Position numbers and translations under genes: made by a program
The notes under the pieces: generated by a model
Databases searched by the model: none
Told to the model about the DNA's origin: nothing
What the model saw: only the letters and a program-made list of their open reading frames with translations
Shown here: positions 55,077-63,494 of the stretch, one piece after another
Position numbering within the stretch: position 1 is the stretch's first letter
Layout of the letters: the number at the start of each line of letters is the position of its first letter
Assembly (NCBI RefSeq): GCF_016785095.1
Contig: NZ_JAEKJB010000006.1
Coordinates: 213,263 to 277,262 of the forward strand
Direction: 5' to 3'
DNA from: Alloalcanivorax marinus
Lineage (GTDB): Bacteria; Pseudomonadota; Gammaproteobacteria; Pseudomonadales; Alcanivoracaceae
Length of the DNA: 64,000 nucleotides

Positions 55077-55742
55077 TCAGTACACCGTCAGGTAGTCCAC
55101 ATCGCCTTGCAGTTGCAGGGCGCCGTTCAGGCTGCAGCCTTGCGGGTCATCCGTGCCGTTCTCGTAGAGATCTCCGGTCAGGTTGAAGGTGTCGTAGTTG
55201 TCGTAGCTCACGCCGTGGGCGTGGATGTCGGAAATGCCCGCCAGCGGCACATCCAGGGTGCCGATGTTCCCGGTGATGGGGCCCGGCCACGGCACGCCAT
55301 CGTCGTTGCCGAAGTTGTCGTGGGTACCGCTGTCGGCCAGGTACCAGGGCAGGCCCTCCAAGTCCGCCAGGATGCACAGGAAACCCCCGGAGAGGTTGGC
55401 CTCGTTCACCTTGATGCCGATGCGCCAGTCGTCCTGGTCATCCTGGAACTTCTTCACCTGGGCATCCAGGGAGATCGAGCAGTTCAACGTCTGGCTGGGG
55501 CATTCGAGGGTGCCGCTGCCGGCGAACTCGAAGTCGTCGCCGTTGGCGTCGCCGTGCCACTCGTCGGCGTGGCCGCCGTTGAAGTGGTAGACGTTGCCGT
55601 TGTACTCATGCTCCACGCAGGGCACCGAGAGCCCGGTCGGGCAGGCGCCACTGTCCCAGCTTGCCTGGGTCAGGGGAGAGAGCATCAGCAGGGCGCCGCC
55701 GAGGGCACCGGTGATCAGGCTGTTCCGTTTGAGCGTATGCAT
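55077..55742 (-). CDS. Cys-rich secreted protein C (Pra-like family)
   Basis: A 221-residue exported protein, more distant relative of proteins A and B. The signal peptide ends LTQASWDSGACP. The same landmarks occur in order: VPCVEHEYNGNVYHFNG, DEWHGDANGDDFEFAG, LNCSISLDAQVKKFQDD, WRIGIKVNEANLSGGFLC, LEGLPWYLAD, GISDIHAHGVSYD, and GCSLNGALQLQGD near the end. Six cysteines are kept of the ten in A/B. The ATG at 55742 follows AAGGAG by seven bases; longer in-frame reading upstream to 56084 is composed of REP and spacer sequence. It is followed by a terminator-like hairpin and preceded by REP and RAYT-like gene 3. Confidence 0.75.
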   Translation of the reverse strand: MHTLKRNSLITGALGGALLMLSPLTQASWDSGACPTGLSVPCVEHEYNGNVYHFNGGHADEWHGDANGDDFEFAGSGTLECPSQTLNCSISLDAQVKKFQDDQDDWRIGIKVNEANLSGGFLCILADLEGLPWYLADSGTHDNFGNDDGVPWPGPITGNIGTLDVPLAGISDIHAHGVSYDNYDTFNLTGDLYENGTDDPQGCSLNGALQLQGDVDYLTVY

Positions 55743-56067
55743 GGTCGTTCTCCTTGTGATTTCTTGTACTTTCCTCACGGGCCGGCGGGGGCCGGCGACT
55801 CCCACGCTAGTTTCTGGTGCGTTCGTACCACAATGAAAAGGCGGTGCGGGTTTGTTGTTCTCGCCGGGGCTGTCGTACAGGAATTCGCTGGGGGGTTGGA
55901 GCGGGAGGGCCATGGGGCTCATCTTGTGCGTCGTTAAATTTGTTCTTGTGCGGTTTTTTTGTGGGAGATTCCCGGGCGGTTGTCCTTGCCGGGACCGTGA
56001 ATCCGCCCGCGCCCCTGGCTCGGGCTGTAGGAGCGACTTTCCGTCGCGACTGAAGAGGTGTGCGCGC
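55743..56067. repeat. gap with one degenerate REP copy
   Basis: A 325-base stretch upstream of secreted-protein gene C. TGTAGGAGCGACTTTCCGTC followed by GCGACTGAAGAG at 56026-56052 is a degenerate REP element. The remainder is a probable promoter region with no clear box, and no gene is supported. Confidence 0.55.
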
Positions 56068-56787
56068 CTAGCCGGGATTCCCATGCCGCGGCGTCAGGCG
56101 CCGTCGCTTGCGGGGCCGGCCCGGGCCCCGGTTGATGTACAGCACGCCATAGCGCAGGTAGACCTCCTTCACGAAGCGCGGCGAGCCGGTTAGCCGGTTG
56201 CGGCGTACGGCGGTGGCGATGGCCCGTGCCTCGCGGTGGTCCTGGCCTTCCTTGAGGTAGCGACGGTAGGCCGCCGCGCGCTCCTCGATGGTGTCGCCCA
56301 GGCGCCCGTATTCCGGCGGGTCGTGCAGGGTGTAGTGGTCGGTCTTGCCAAGGCGGGTGCGGTAACTGGAGTGCGGGTAATGGTAGGCGGCCACGGCCAG
56401 GCCGTGATCAATGGGCAGGCGCTCGATGAAGCACATGGTCGCCAGCACCCACTGGCCCGGTTCCACCGGGCTGGCGTGGTAACGGCGGCGCCACGGTGAC
56501 GGCGCCCGGTAGCGCTCGCGGTGGCGCAGCGCCAGGCGGCACGACAGCGCCTTCATGAACACCGACAAATCCCGTGCCCGCGCCGGTGGCGTGGCCAGCA
56601 CATGGAGCCGGTCCGGCAGCAGGCACCAGGCGTGGATGGCGATGCCGTGCTCGGCCGCTAGCTCGAGCAGCAGCCGGGCGCCATGCACATAGTCGGTATG
56701 TTCCCGGAATACCCGCTCGCCAGCACGCGCCAGGCGCAGAAGGTGGTGCGCGTGCTCCGCCAGTACCAGTCGTTCCCTTGCTTTCAT
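56068..56787 (-). CDS. RAYT-like Y1 transposase with altered HUH and Tyr motifs (copy 3)
   Basis: A 239-residue paralogue of copies 1 and 2: HAHHLLRLARAGERVFREHT, AWCLLPDRLHVLATP (R-L-H instead of H-x-H), and MCFIERLPIDHGLA, where the likely nucleophile Tyr is replaced by Phe. Both catalytic features are therefore lost. SSYRTRLGKTDHY and SPRFVKEVYLRYG are conserved with the others, and the C-terminus is a basic tail (GPGRPRKRRRLTPRHG). The ATG at 56787 has GGAGG five bases before it. An open frame this long in such a changed protein argues that a non-catalytic function, perhaps DNA binding, is under selection, or that it is a recent pseudogene. Confidence 0.8.
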   Translation of the reverse strand: MKARERLVLAEHAHHLLRLARAGERVFREHTDYVHGARLLLELAAEHGIAIHAWCLLPDRLHVLATPPARARDLSVFMKALSCRLALRHRERYRAPSPWRRRYHASPVEPGQWVLATMCFIERLPIDHGLAVAAYHYPHSSYRTRLGKTDHYTLHDPPEYGRLGDTIEERAAAYRRYLKEGQDHREARAIATAVRRNRLTGSPRFVKEVYLRYGVLYINRGPGRPRKRRRLTPRHGNPG

Positions 56788-57128
56788 GGCCGCCTCCTTG
56801 CCCGCGCTCCGCGTGAACCCCTGGCTACCATGGTCCCCGGCCCGGCCGCCATTCGCGAGGGTGAAGTGGGGGGAAAAGCTTTTATCGTTCAAGTGGCACG
56901 GAAGTACCGGTCTTAGTGACTGAATCCGGGCGGGTTTATCAATGCCTCGGCGGCGCCTTGCCGGCGCGGCCCGGTACCGTCCGCGATAGGGTCCGCCCCC
57001 AATGGAAACGGATTGTCGGTTCCTGTCTATGCCGATCTCCGCTTTGGCTTACAGCCGTTGTCCGCGCCGGAGGACAGACAGCCCCATCCGTCGCGGCCAG
57101 GCTGGGGGCCGCCATCGACGAGGTGCCC
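56788..57128. other. 341-base gap between divergent genes
   Basis: No gene is supported. The plus-strand frame is open back to 56916 but the extra 71 codons lack family similarity and a ribosome site. No promoter is clear and no REP copy is seen. Confidence 0.4.
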
Positions 57129-58109
57129 ATGGACGAGCACGACACCACCTACAAGCTGCTTTTTTCTCACCAGCGGATGATCGAGGAACTGTTGGTCGGC
57201 TTCCTGCCCGAACCCTGGGTCGCCGCGCTGGATCTGGCCTCCCTGGAAAAAATGAACGGCAGCTACGTCACCGATAACCTGCGCGGGCGGCACGGCGACG
57301 CGGTCTGGCGGGTGCGCTGGGGCGGGGACTGGCTCTACGTGTACCTGCTGCTGGAGTTTCAGTCCTCGGTGGATCGCTTCATGGCGCTGCGCATCATGGT
57401 TTATACCGGGCTGCTCCATCAGGATCTGGTTCGGCGCGGCGAACTCGGCCCCGACCGCAAATTACCGGCGGTGTTGCCGGTGGTGCTCTATAACGGCGAG
57501 CGCCGCTGGCGGGCGCCCACCGAGGTCGGCGCCCTGATTCAGGCGCCGCCGGACGGGCTGGCGCGCTACCAGCCCGAACAGGCGTTTCTGCTGATTGACG
57601 AAGGCGCCTACAGCGCCAACCCCCGACAGCCGGTCAACAACCTGGTGGCCGCCCTGTTCCGGCTGGAACACCACCGTTCCTCCGACGAGGTGGCCGGTCT
57701 TCTTGAACTTTTGGTAAAGTGGCTATCGGGTCCGGAACAGGCCGATTTGCGCCGATCTTACCTGGAATGGCTGCGCCGCCGGCTGCCACGCTGGTTCCCC
57801 GGCGAAACCTTCCCCGAGATGCACGATCTGCAGGAGGCGTACGAAATGATCACCAACCGGTTCGAGGAGTGGAAAGAACGCCAGCGCCTGGCCGGCGTGG
57901 AGCAGGGCGTCGCGCAAGGCATTGAGCAAGGCATTGAGCGGGGCCGCCTGGAAGGCGAGCGCAAGCTGGTTCTGCGCCTGATGCAACATCGCTTCGGCGA
58001 CCTCCCCGCCGCGTATCGTCTGCGCCTGCAAAGCGCCTCCCAGGCCGAACTGGAAGACCTGGCCGACCGCGTTCTGGACGCCGCCTCCCTGGACGATCTG
58101 TTCCAATAG
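57129..58109 (+). CDS. Rpn-family recombination-promoting nuclease/transposase
   Basis: A 326-residue PD-(D/E)XK nuclease of the Rpn/YhgA type. Domain order: HDTTYKLLFSHQRMIEELLVGFL at the start, the catalytic region with WLYVYLLLEFQSSVDRFMALRI (Glu of ExQ), LPVVLYNGERRW, and a C-terminal DUF4351-like region (GIEQGIERGRLEG, LMQHRFGDLPAAY, LEDLADRVLDAASLDDLF). The family promotes RecA-independent recombination and is mobile within genomes. The ATG at 57129 with GAGG six bases upstream is the expected start. The remnant at 44323-44804 derives from a relative. It is on its own, with a REP arm downstream. Confidence 0.88.
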   Translation: MDEHDTTYKLLFSHQRMIEELLVGFLPEPWVAALDLASLEKMNGSYVTDNLRGRHGDAVWRVRWGGDWLYVYLLLEFQSSVDRFMALRIMVYTGLLHQDLVRRGELGPDRKLPAVLPVVLYNGERRWRAPTEVGALIQAPPDGLARYQPEQAFLLIDEGAYSANPRQPVNNLVAALFRLEHHRSSDEVAGLLELLVKWLSGPEQADLRRSYLEWLRRRLPRWFPGETFPEMHDLQEAYEMITNRFEEWKERQRLAGVEQGVAQGIEQGIERGRLEGERKLVLRLMQHRFGDLPAAYRLRLQSASQAELEDLADRVLDAASLDDLFQ

Positions 58110-58145
58110 CGGCGGAGGTCCCGGCTCCGCCGGTTGCGGATGGTG

Positions 58146-58170
58146 TGGGAGCGGCTGAAAGCGCTCCTAC
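58146..58170. repeat. REP-like palindrome
   Basis: TGGGAGCGGCTGAAAGCGCT followed by CCTAC, a single degenerate REP copy between the Rpn gene and the NUDIX gene. Confidence 0.6.
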
Positions 58171-58260
58171 GAAATCAGGATGGCGGTGTTCTCGAGTGGA
58201 TGATTCCGCCGGCTCGGGTTATGGTCGAAGGCGAAGTCCGGTTTCGAGAATAATAACGCC

Positions 58261-58962
58261 ATGCAACCACGCCCCGCCTCCACCCTGGCCCTGCTCCGCG
58301 ATTCCGACCATGGCCCGCAGGTTCTGCTGCTGCAGCGCACCCACCAGGCCGTGTTCATGCCTGGATATTACGTTTTCCCCGGTGGGGCGGTGGACCACCA
58401 TGACCTGAGTGTCACCGGCGACGGCGCCGGGCTGGCGGAGATCGCCGCCAATGCCATGCTGGGTGTGGAAGCGGGCGGCCTGGGTTATTTGGTGGCGGCC
58501 GTGCGTGAGTGCTTCGAGGAGGCCGGCCTGCTGCTGGCCCGGGACGGGCAGGGCGCCTGGGTGGATGCCGCCCACCCGGTGCTGGCCGCCCGCCACGTGG
58601 TGGCCCGGGGAGAAGCGAGCCTGGCGCTGCTATGCCAGGAATACGGGCTGGATTTGTGCCTGGACCGGATCGCCTATCTGGATCACTGGGTCACGCCGCC
58701 GGGCCCGCCGCGTCGCTTTGACACCCGCTTCTTCGTGGCCGAGGCGCCGCCCGGCCAGGTGCCCCTGCACGACGGCCAGGAAACCATCGACCATTGCTGG
58801 CTCACTCCCCGCCAGGCCCTCGCCGACCGCCGCTCCGGTCGACGCCGCTTCGCCACCCCCACCACCGCGGTACTGCGGCGCCTGGCGGACTACGGCTCGG
58901 TACAAGCCGCCCTCGCCGACGGCGCCCCGGCCCCGGACTCCGCGCCGCTTACGAATCCCTGA
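58261..58962 (+). CDS. NUDIX hydrolase (NUDT19-like)
   Basis: A 233-residue protein with the NUDIX box split by an insertion, as in NUDT7/NUDT19-type enzymes: YYVFPGGAVDHHDL is followed, about 35 residues later, by VAAVRECFEEAGLLLARD (REXXEE). Further family features are WVTPPGPPRRFDTRFFVA. Such enzymes cut nucleoside diphosphates linked to another group; this branch often acts on CoA or acyl-CoA. The substrate is unknown. The ATG at 58261 has no clear ribosome site. Confidence 0.86.
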   Translation: MQPRPASTLALLRDSDHGPQVLLLQRTHQAVFMPGYYVFPGGAVDHHDLSVTGDGAGLAEIAANAMLGVEAGGLGYLVAAVRECFEEAGLLLARDGQGAWVDAAHPVLAARHVVARGEASLALLCQEYGLDLCLDRIAYLDHWVTPPGPPRRFDTRFFVAEAPPGQVPLHDGQETIDHCWLTPRQALADRRSGRRRFATPTTAVLRRLADYGSVQAALADGAPAPDSAPLTNP

Positions 58963-59115
58963 CATCCCCGCCTTGTTCCGCCTACACATCTTGGTGCGGA
59001 ATTCCTACGTTGACCTCCGATATTGCCCACTGACCCGCAGGCCCGCTCTGGCCATGCTTTCGGTTGAACGAATGTATTCGTGTATATAGCACTAAGTGGT
59101 ATGGGTGGGTAAAAT

Positions 59116-59379
59116 GTGAGAATATTCATGAACCGGTCGTTCGCTCGCTGGGCGTCGCGTGAGCGTATTTCCAGTGCCGCCTTGATTCAGGCGGTTACTG
59201 AGATGGAAGCGGGCCTGATTGATGCTCGTCTTGGTGCCGGCCTCTATAAAAAGCGGATCGGTTTGCCGGGCCGGGCCGGGGCAAGCGGGGAGGCGCACGA
59301 GTTACTGACTTATAGCCCGGCGCGTATTGGGATGGCGCTCAGACATGGAGCTATTATCGAGGTGGAAAACGATGGCTAA
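59116..59379 (+). pseudogene. HigB/RelE-type toxin with internal deletion
   Basis: An 87-residue product starting with GTG (MRIFMNRSFARWASRERIS), matching the N-terminus of the HigB-like toxin group (COG4737-type), with LIDARLGAGLYKKRIGLPG in the middle. The conserved GKSGG-x-R strand and the central FVYGFAK-type strands, which carry the active residues, are absent. The tail ELLTYSPARIGMALRHGAIIEVENDG-like segment resumes family similarity. Family members are about 110-118 residues. Between 59271 and 59290 another frame reads GKRGGAR, so an indel in the GC run (CCGGGCCGGGCC) is also possible. It overlaps the antitoxin by eight bases. Probably inactive. Confidence 0.65.
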
Positions 59380-59677
59380 GGGCATTTTGGGTGCGGTGCA
59401 TGACACCGCTCACGATCTTTCCAAAGCTGGTGTGATGGATGCCGTCACATTGCGTGAATTCGATGCAATGTGCCTTCCGGAGATCCGGCCTTTCCGCGCC
59501 GCTGATATTCGCCGTATCCGTCGACGGTATAAGGTTAGCCAGGCGGTGTTCGCGGCCTACCTCAACACGTCGCTCTCCACGGTGCAGAAATGGGAGCGCG
59601 GTGACAAAAACCCTAACGGAATTTCGCTGAAGCTGCTCAACCTGGTGGATAGCAAAGGGCTTGAAGTCCTGCTGTAG
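59372..59677 (+). CDS. HigA-type antitoxin (HTH)
   Basis: A 101-residue protein with an XRE-like HTH in its second half: IRRIRRRYKVSQAVFAAYLN, then TSLSTVQKWERGDKNPNG. The N-terminal half resembles HigA-type antitoxins that pair with COG4737-type toxins. It would bind its toxin and repress its own promoter. The ATG at 59372 has GAGG upstream, overlapping the toxin 3' end by eight bases as in intact toxin-antitoxin pairs. Since the toxin is damaged, this gene may remain only as a DNA-binding protein. Confidence 0.82.
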   Translation: MAKGILGAVHDTAHDLSKAGVMDAVTLREFDAMCLPEIRPFRAADIRRIRRRYKVSQAVFAAYLNTSLSTVQKWERGDKNPNGISLKLLNLVDSKGLEVLL

Positions 59678-59817
59678 CTGGTCATGCCTACATATCTTGT
59701 GGTGGATTTCCTACAGGGATTGCGGTGAATCACTGATTTTTTGCCGTTGGCATGCCGGTCACGATGGATGCGTGATACGCAAGTCGACGCCGGCCCGGCC
59801 CGGCAGTGAGGACGCCG

Positions 59818-60132
59818 ATGTCGGAGGACACTACCCCTTATTGGCCAAGCCCGCGGAGGCCCATGGATACCTGGGTGGACCGCTTGCTGGAGCATAGCCG
59901 CGCGGAACTGGCCAGGTTGCCGCTGGAGACGCCCGTGGATGGCACCCATGTGACCGCGGTGATGCGTCTGACCGGCCTGGACCGGTTTCGCATGGCGCGG
60001 TTGCTGGGCGTGGACCCGATGACCCTGGACCGCTGGGAGCGGGGCATGGGTGTGCCGGGGGGCGCGGCCCGTACTCTGCTGTTGATCGGTTTGAGCTTCC
60101 CGGAGACCTTGCGCATTTTCGCTGACCCTTGA
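59818..60132 (+). CDS. small HTH protein
   Basis: A 104-residue protein with one HTH: VTAVMRLTGLDRFRMARLLG, then VDPMTLDRWERGMGVPGG, the pattern of HigA/XRE-like antitoxin HTHs. The N-terminus is Pro-rich. GAGG lies six bases before the ATG at 59818. No partner toxin gene is found next to it. It sits between the HigA-type gene and another XRE gene on the same strand. Confidence 0.7.
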   Translation: MSEDTTPYWPSPRRPMDTWVDRLLEHSRAELARLPLETPVDGTHVTAVMRLTGLDRFRMARLLGVDPMTLDRWERGMGVPGGAARTLLLIGLSFPETLRIFADP

Positions 60133-60240
60133 TCTGGCATTCGCCTGTTGATCCGCGTTCCGGATAGAGCGAACCTTTGCGCCAGTGCAAAGCGCGTAAT
60201 GCGAATGCGACAACGGGAATGGGACAACGGAGAGCGGATC

Positions 60241-60603
60241 ATGGATATCGGTGCGGGGTTAAAGCGTCAACGGTTGGCGCAGGGCGCCACCTTGCAGCAG
60301 GTGGCGGAGCGGGCGGGCACGGACGCGGGCAACTTGTCACGGGTGGAGCGCAATGCCCAGGACATCAGTTTCCGGCGTTTGTGCCGGCTGTGTTCGGCGC
60401 TGGAGGTGCGGGTGGTGGATTTTCTGCGCCAGGTGGAGCAGTGGGAAGGCATTGAGATGGGGCCGATGCCCGGCGATGGCGTGTCGCGCCGGTTGAGCAG
60501 CATGGTGCGGCAGTTCGGCGCGGTGTCGCGGCGCGACCAATTGTTGTTGATTGGCCTGGCGCGAAGCATGCGGCGGCAAACCCGGGCGGCGGATCACGAT
60601 TGA
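60241..60603 (+). CDS. XRE-family transcriptional regulator
   Basis: A 120-residue protein with an N-terminal XRE HTH (IGAGLKRQRLAQGATLQQVA, ERAGTDAGNLSRVERNAQDI). The rest is a short helical tail with RDQLLLIGLARSMRRQ. Regulators of this size are often phage, toxin or plasmid-like. GGAGA lies seven bases before the ATG at 60241. A REP pair follows the gene; target genes are unknown. Confidence 0.85.
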   Translation: MDIGAGLKRQRLAQGATLQQVAERAGTDAGNLSRVERNAQDISFRRLCRLCSALEVRVVDFLRQVEQWEGIEMGPMPGDGVSRRLSSMVRQFGAVSRRDQLLLIGLARSMRRQTRAADHD

Positions 60604-60637
60604 AGGTGACGGTGGCCCGGGTGCGGGGCGGGTGATT

Positions 60638-60697
60638 ATCGCGGCTGAAGCCGCTCCTACAAGGGTTCCCGGTTGTAGGAGCGGCTTCAGCCGCGAT
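60638..60697. repeat. REP pair between convergent genes
   Basis: ATCGCGGCTGAAGCCGCTCC and its inverted partner around a short spacer (AAGGGTTCCCGGTT). Its G-variant (GCGGCTGAAGCCGC) differs from the A-variant (GCGACTGAAGTCGC) near the RAYT gene. It separates the XRE gene from the hypothetical gene ending at 60708. Confidence 0.8.
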
Positions 60698-60707
60698 CCT
60701 CGCGCCG

Positions 60708-61388
60708 CTAGGAGCGCGTGGACAGCATGGCGATGGCGGCCAGGGCTTCCGGGTCGTGGTCCTTCAGCCGGTTGGCGATGCCGTGTTGGAAGAAGTAGCG
60801 GAAGTCCGGTTCGTCCTGTGCCGCGCACAGGCAGTGGTCGCCGGGCAATACCGGTGTCTGGGTGACCGCCTCCTCGTCGGCCACCATGGCTTTGGTGGTG
60901 CCGTCGGCGTACAGCCGCCAGCTCACCACCTCGGTGAGGCTGAGGGTTTCGAACTGATCCTCGGAGAACACGGCGTGGGTGCCGATGGTATCCGGGATCT
61001 CCTGAATCGGCCCGCCGCCGCCGGGCCGGCCAAAGAATTCCACCGCCGCGTCCAGTTCCCGGACTTTGTGCGGCGGTGCGTCGCGGAACAGATAATCGCT
61101 GTCGGGCAGCCGGTAGCCCTCCCAGCGCCCGTTGAGCGGGTCCGCCAGATCGGTGGCGGTGACCAGCTCCTTGAGCCAGGGCACCACGGCCACGGTGTCG
61201 CCGTCGTCGCGCCGTGCCCAGGCGAGGATTTTGATGGAAAACAAGGTGTCCGGGTGTTGATCGTTGGCATAGAGGAGCTCCATGCCGTCGTACTCCGGTG
61301 AGAGTCGCAGGATCGGCGGAAGCGATGCCCGCCGTCGGGGGGTAAACGGCAATACATTATTGCCGCGAGGGTCACGCCGGTTTGCCAT
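60708..61388 (-). CDS. uncharacterised cytoplasmic protein
   Basis: A 226-residue soluble protein with no signal peptide or membrane segment. It contains a repeated aromatic-acidic pattern (LRLSPEYDGMELLYANDQHPD, VVPWLKELVTATDLADPLNGR, EGYRLPDSDYLFRD) and a C-terminal helix. I do not recognise a domain. The ATG at 61388 has GGAGG four to five bases upstream. Its neighbours, REP elements and an XRE gene, do not suggest a role. Confidence 0.65.
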   Translation of the reverse strand: MANRRDPRGNNVLPFTPRRRASLPPILRLSPEYDGMELLYANDQHPDTLFSIKILAWARRDDGDTVAVVPWLKELVTATDLADPLNGRWEGYRLPDSDYLFRDAPPHKVRELDAAVEFFGRPGGGGPIQEIPDTIGTHAVFSEDQFETLSLTEVVSWRLYADGTTKAMVADEEAVTQTPVLPGDHCLCAAQDEPDFRYFFQHGIANRLKDHDPEALAAIAMLSTRS

Positions 61389-61557
61389 AAGCGCCTCCGC
61401 GCAAGCCGACCAAGGAACTGCGGAATAACTGATACGTAGACGCTCGCTGCCGGCGTGCTCACGCATGAGTTATTCCGACGTTCCAAATTCACACTAGACG
61501 CTCGGCGGAGGCGGCGCAAGCGTTGTTTGCGGGGGGCACGTTATAACCCGCGCGTGG

Positions 61558-61893
61558 CTAGCCGGGCATTAATCCGAATACCGCGGCGATCACCGGCAAC
61601 CCTAGCGCCAGCCGCGCGGCCAGCCGTGGCCGGTACGGCAGCAGGAACACCAGCGGCAGCCCGGCGAAGGCGACCATGCCAAAGGCCATCCACAGCGCCA
61701 GGCCGGTGGGCCAGACCATCAGGCAGCCAGCGGTCATGGTCGCCAGCAGCGCCCAGCCCAACACCCGAAAGCCGCGTAGCCGGGCCTCGGAGGCCTTGCT
61801 GCCGAGCATGGCTTCGTGGTGGCGCTTCATGGCCAAAGCCAGGGCGGTGAGCCCGGCGTAGCCCAGGGTCCAGGTCAGCGGCAGCAGGGTCAC
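61558..61893 (-). CDS. DUF3325 membrane protein
   Basis: A 111-residue protein with four predicted membrane helices (LPLTWTLGYAGLTALALAM, LGWALLATMTAGCLMVW, LALWMAFGMVAFAGLPLVF and the last). The start is GTG at 61893, overlapping the PepSY stop by four bases (GTGA), so translation is coupled. Genes of this family usually stand beside PepSY and DUF3649 genes in iron-uptake loci. Its biochemical role is unknown. Confidence 0.82.
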   Translation of the reverse strand: MTLLPLTWTLGYAGLTALALAMKRHHEAMLGSKASEARLRGFRVLGWALLATMTAGCLMVWPTGLALWMAFGMVAFAGLPLVFLLPYRPRLAARLALGLPVIAAVFGLMPG

Positions 61894-63494
61894 GGCGTGT
61901 CTCCGGTGGCGGCGCGGCGGGGCCGGGCGGCCCGGGCCGGTTTGCGCGCCGGGGTGTGGCCGGCCACCCGCCAGAAGGCGTAGCCGGCCCCGGCCGCCAT
62001 GCCCAGGCAGACCAGGTCGAAGGCGGCCAGGGCGCCGTGGCGCCAGGCAATGGCGCTGAACAGGTGGCTGTCGGTGGTGGCCAGATCGATCACCGGCACC
62101 GCCAGCCAGAGCGCCGCCAGGGCGGCCAGTTGCTCCAGCCAGCCGCGCCGGTGCGGACGCCACAGGGCGTGGATCAGGGTGGCCAGCCAGGCCAGCAGGA
62201 AGGCGCGGATTTCCCAGCTCTCGCGGCCTTCCAGGGCCGCCGGCAGCAGCCGGTTGGCGGCGAAGTAGACCGCCATGGCGGCCAGCAGGCCGGTGATCGA
62301 CGCCATGTTCAAACCGTTCACCAGGCGCAGGTTGAAGCCTGGCGCCTTGCCGCGCAGTTGCTGGGTGCGTTTGGCCACCCACAGCAACATGCCGGTGCAG
62401 GCCATGGCACTGCCCACCACGCCGAACACGAAGAACAGCCAGCGCGTGGCCGGGTCGGCGAAGCGTGCCAGGTGCAGGTTCACGAACAGGTTGTAGATGC
62501 GCACGGCGACGCCGTCGCTGGGGTGGGTGCCCGGGTCCGTTTTCAGCAAGCGACCGCTGACGCCGTCGAAACTGAGGGACGGGGCGCCACCCCGGCGACG
62601 GTCGGTGATCGTTGCTTCCTTGGCGGTGGAGACGCGGATCAGCGCGTTGTCCCGGTTGGGCCACTCCACCTCGATGTAGCGCACCGGCTGTCCGAAGGTG
62701 GCTTCGGCGCGCGCCACCAGGGGCTGGATGTCGTCGATCATGGCGGCCGGGGCCCCGGCGCCGGTGGTCTGCTCCTCGCGGGGAAACACCTCCGCGAAAA
62801 AGCCGCGCCAGCCGTCCTCGTAGGCGGCGTTGATGCCCCAGGGCATCAGCATGATCATGAAAATCAGCAGGCCGGAATAGGTGATCATGAAGTGGAAGGG
62901 CAGGGCCAGCACGGCGGTGGCGTTGTGGGCGTCCAGCCAGGAGCGCTGGCCCTTGCCCGGGCGGAAGGTGAAGAAATCCTTGAAGATCTTTTTGTGGGTG
63001 ATCACGCCGCTGACGATGGCCACCAGCATGAACATGGTGGCGACGCACACCAGCCAGCGCGACCAGATACGCGGCACGCCGTACAGCTCGAAGTGGAAGC
63101 GGTACAGGAAGTCGCCGCCACGGCTGGCGCGGGGCTCCAGAATCTCGCCGGTGGAGGCGTCCATTTCCGCTCGTTCGCCGCGCCGGCGCCGGTTTTCCTG
63201 GGCCTCCGGGGTGTCGGGTTGCCAACGCAGTTCCACCACCGGATGGCGCTCGTCGGGCAGGCCGATGAGCCAGTTGCGGGCGTTGGGGGCGGTCGTGTTG
63301 AGTTGCTCCCAGGCAAGCCGGGGCGCGGCTTCGGAGGCCACCGACTGGTGCAGCTCCGGTGCCATCCAGAAGGAAATTTCATCGCGGAAATAGGCGCTGG
63401 TACCGGTGATGAAAATGGCCACCAGCAGCCAGCCCAGCAGCAGGCCGCTCCAGGTGTGCAGCCAGGCCATGGATTGTCGCAGGCTGGCTTTCAT
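61890..63494 (-). CDS. PepSY-associated TM protein (siderophore reductase-like)
   Basis: A 534-residue inner-membrane protein. An N-terminal helix follows MAWLHTWSGLLLGWLLVAIFI (HTWSG is typical of the PepSY_TM group). PepSY domains lie in the periplasmic part (NARNWLIGLPDERHPVVELR), and three more hydrophobic helices follow. Members of this family (for example, FoxB- and FhuF-linked PiuB-like proteins) are thought to reduce ferric siderophores in the inner membrane, using haem or quinone. The start at 63494 overlaps the DUF3649 stop by four bases. Confidence 0.87.
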   Translation of the reverse strand: MKASLRQSMAWLHTWSGLLLGWLLVAIFITGTSAYFRDEISFWMAPELHQSVASEAAPRLAWEQLNTTAPNARNWLIGLPDERHPVVELRWQPDTPEAQENRRRRGERAEMDASTGEILEPRASRGGDFLYRFHFELYGVPRIWSRWLVCVATMFMLVAIVSGVITHKKIFKDFFTFRPGKGQRSWLDAHNATAVLALPFHFMITYSGLLIFMIMLMPWGINAAYEDGWRGFFAEVFPREEQTTGAGAPAAMIDDIQPLVARAEATFGQPVRYIEVEWPNRDNALIRVSTAKEATITDRRRGGAPSLSFDGVSGRLLKTDPGTHPSDGVAVRIYNLFVNLHLARFADPATRWLFFVFGVVGSAMACTGMLLWVAKRTQQLRGKAPGFNLRLVNGLNMASITGLLAAMAVYFAANRLLPAALEGRESWEIRAFLLAWLATLIHALWRPHRRGWLEQLAALAALWLAVPVIDLATTDSHLFSAIAWRHGALAAFDLVCLGMAAGAGYAFWRVAGHTPARKPARAARPRRAATGDTP

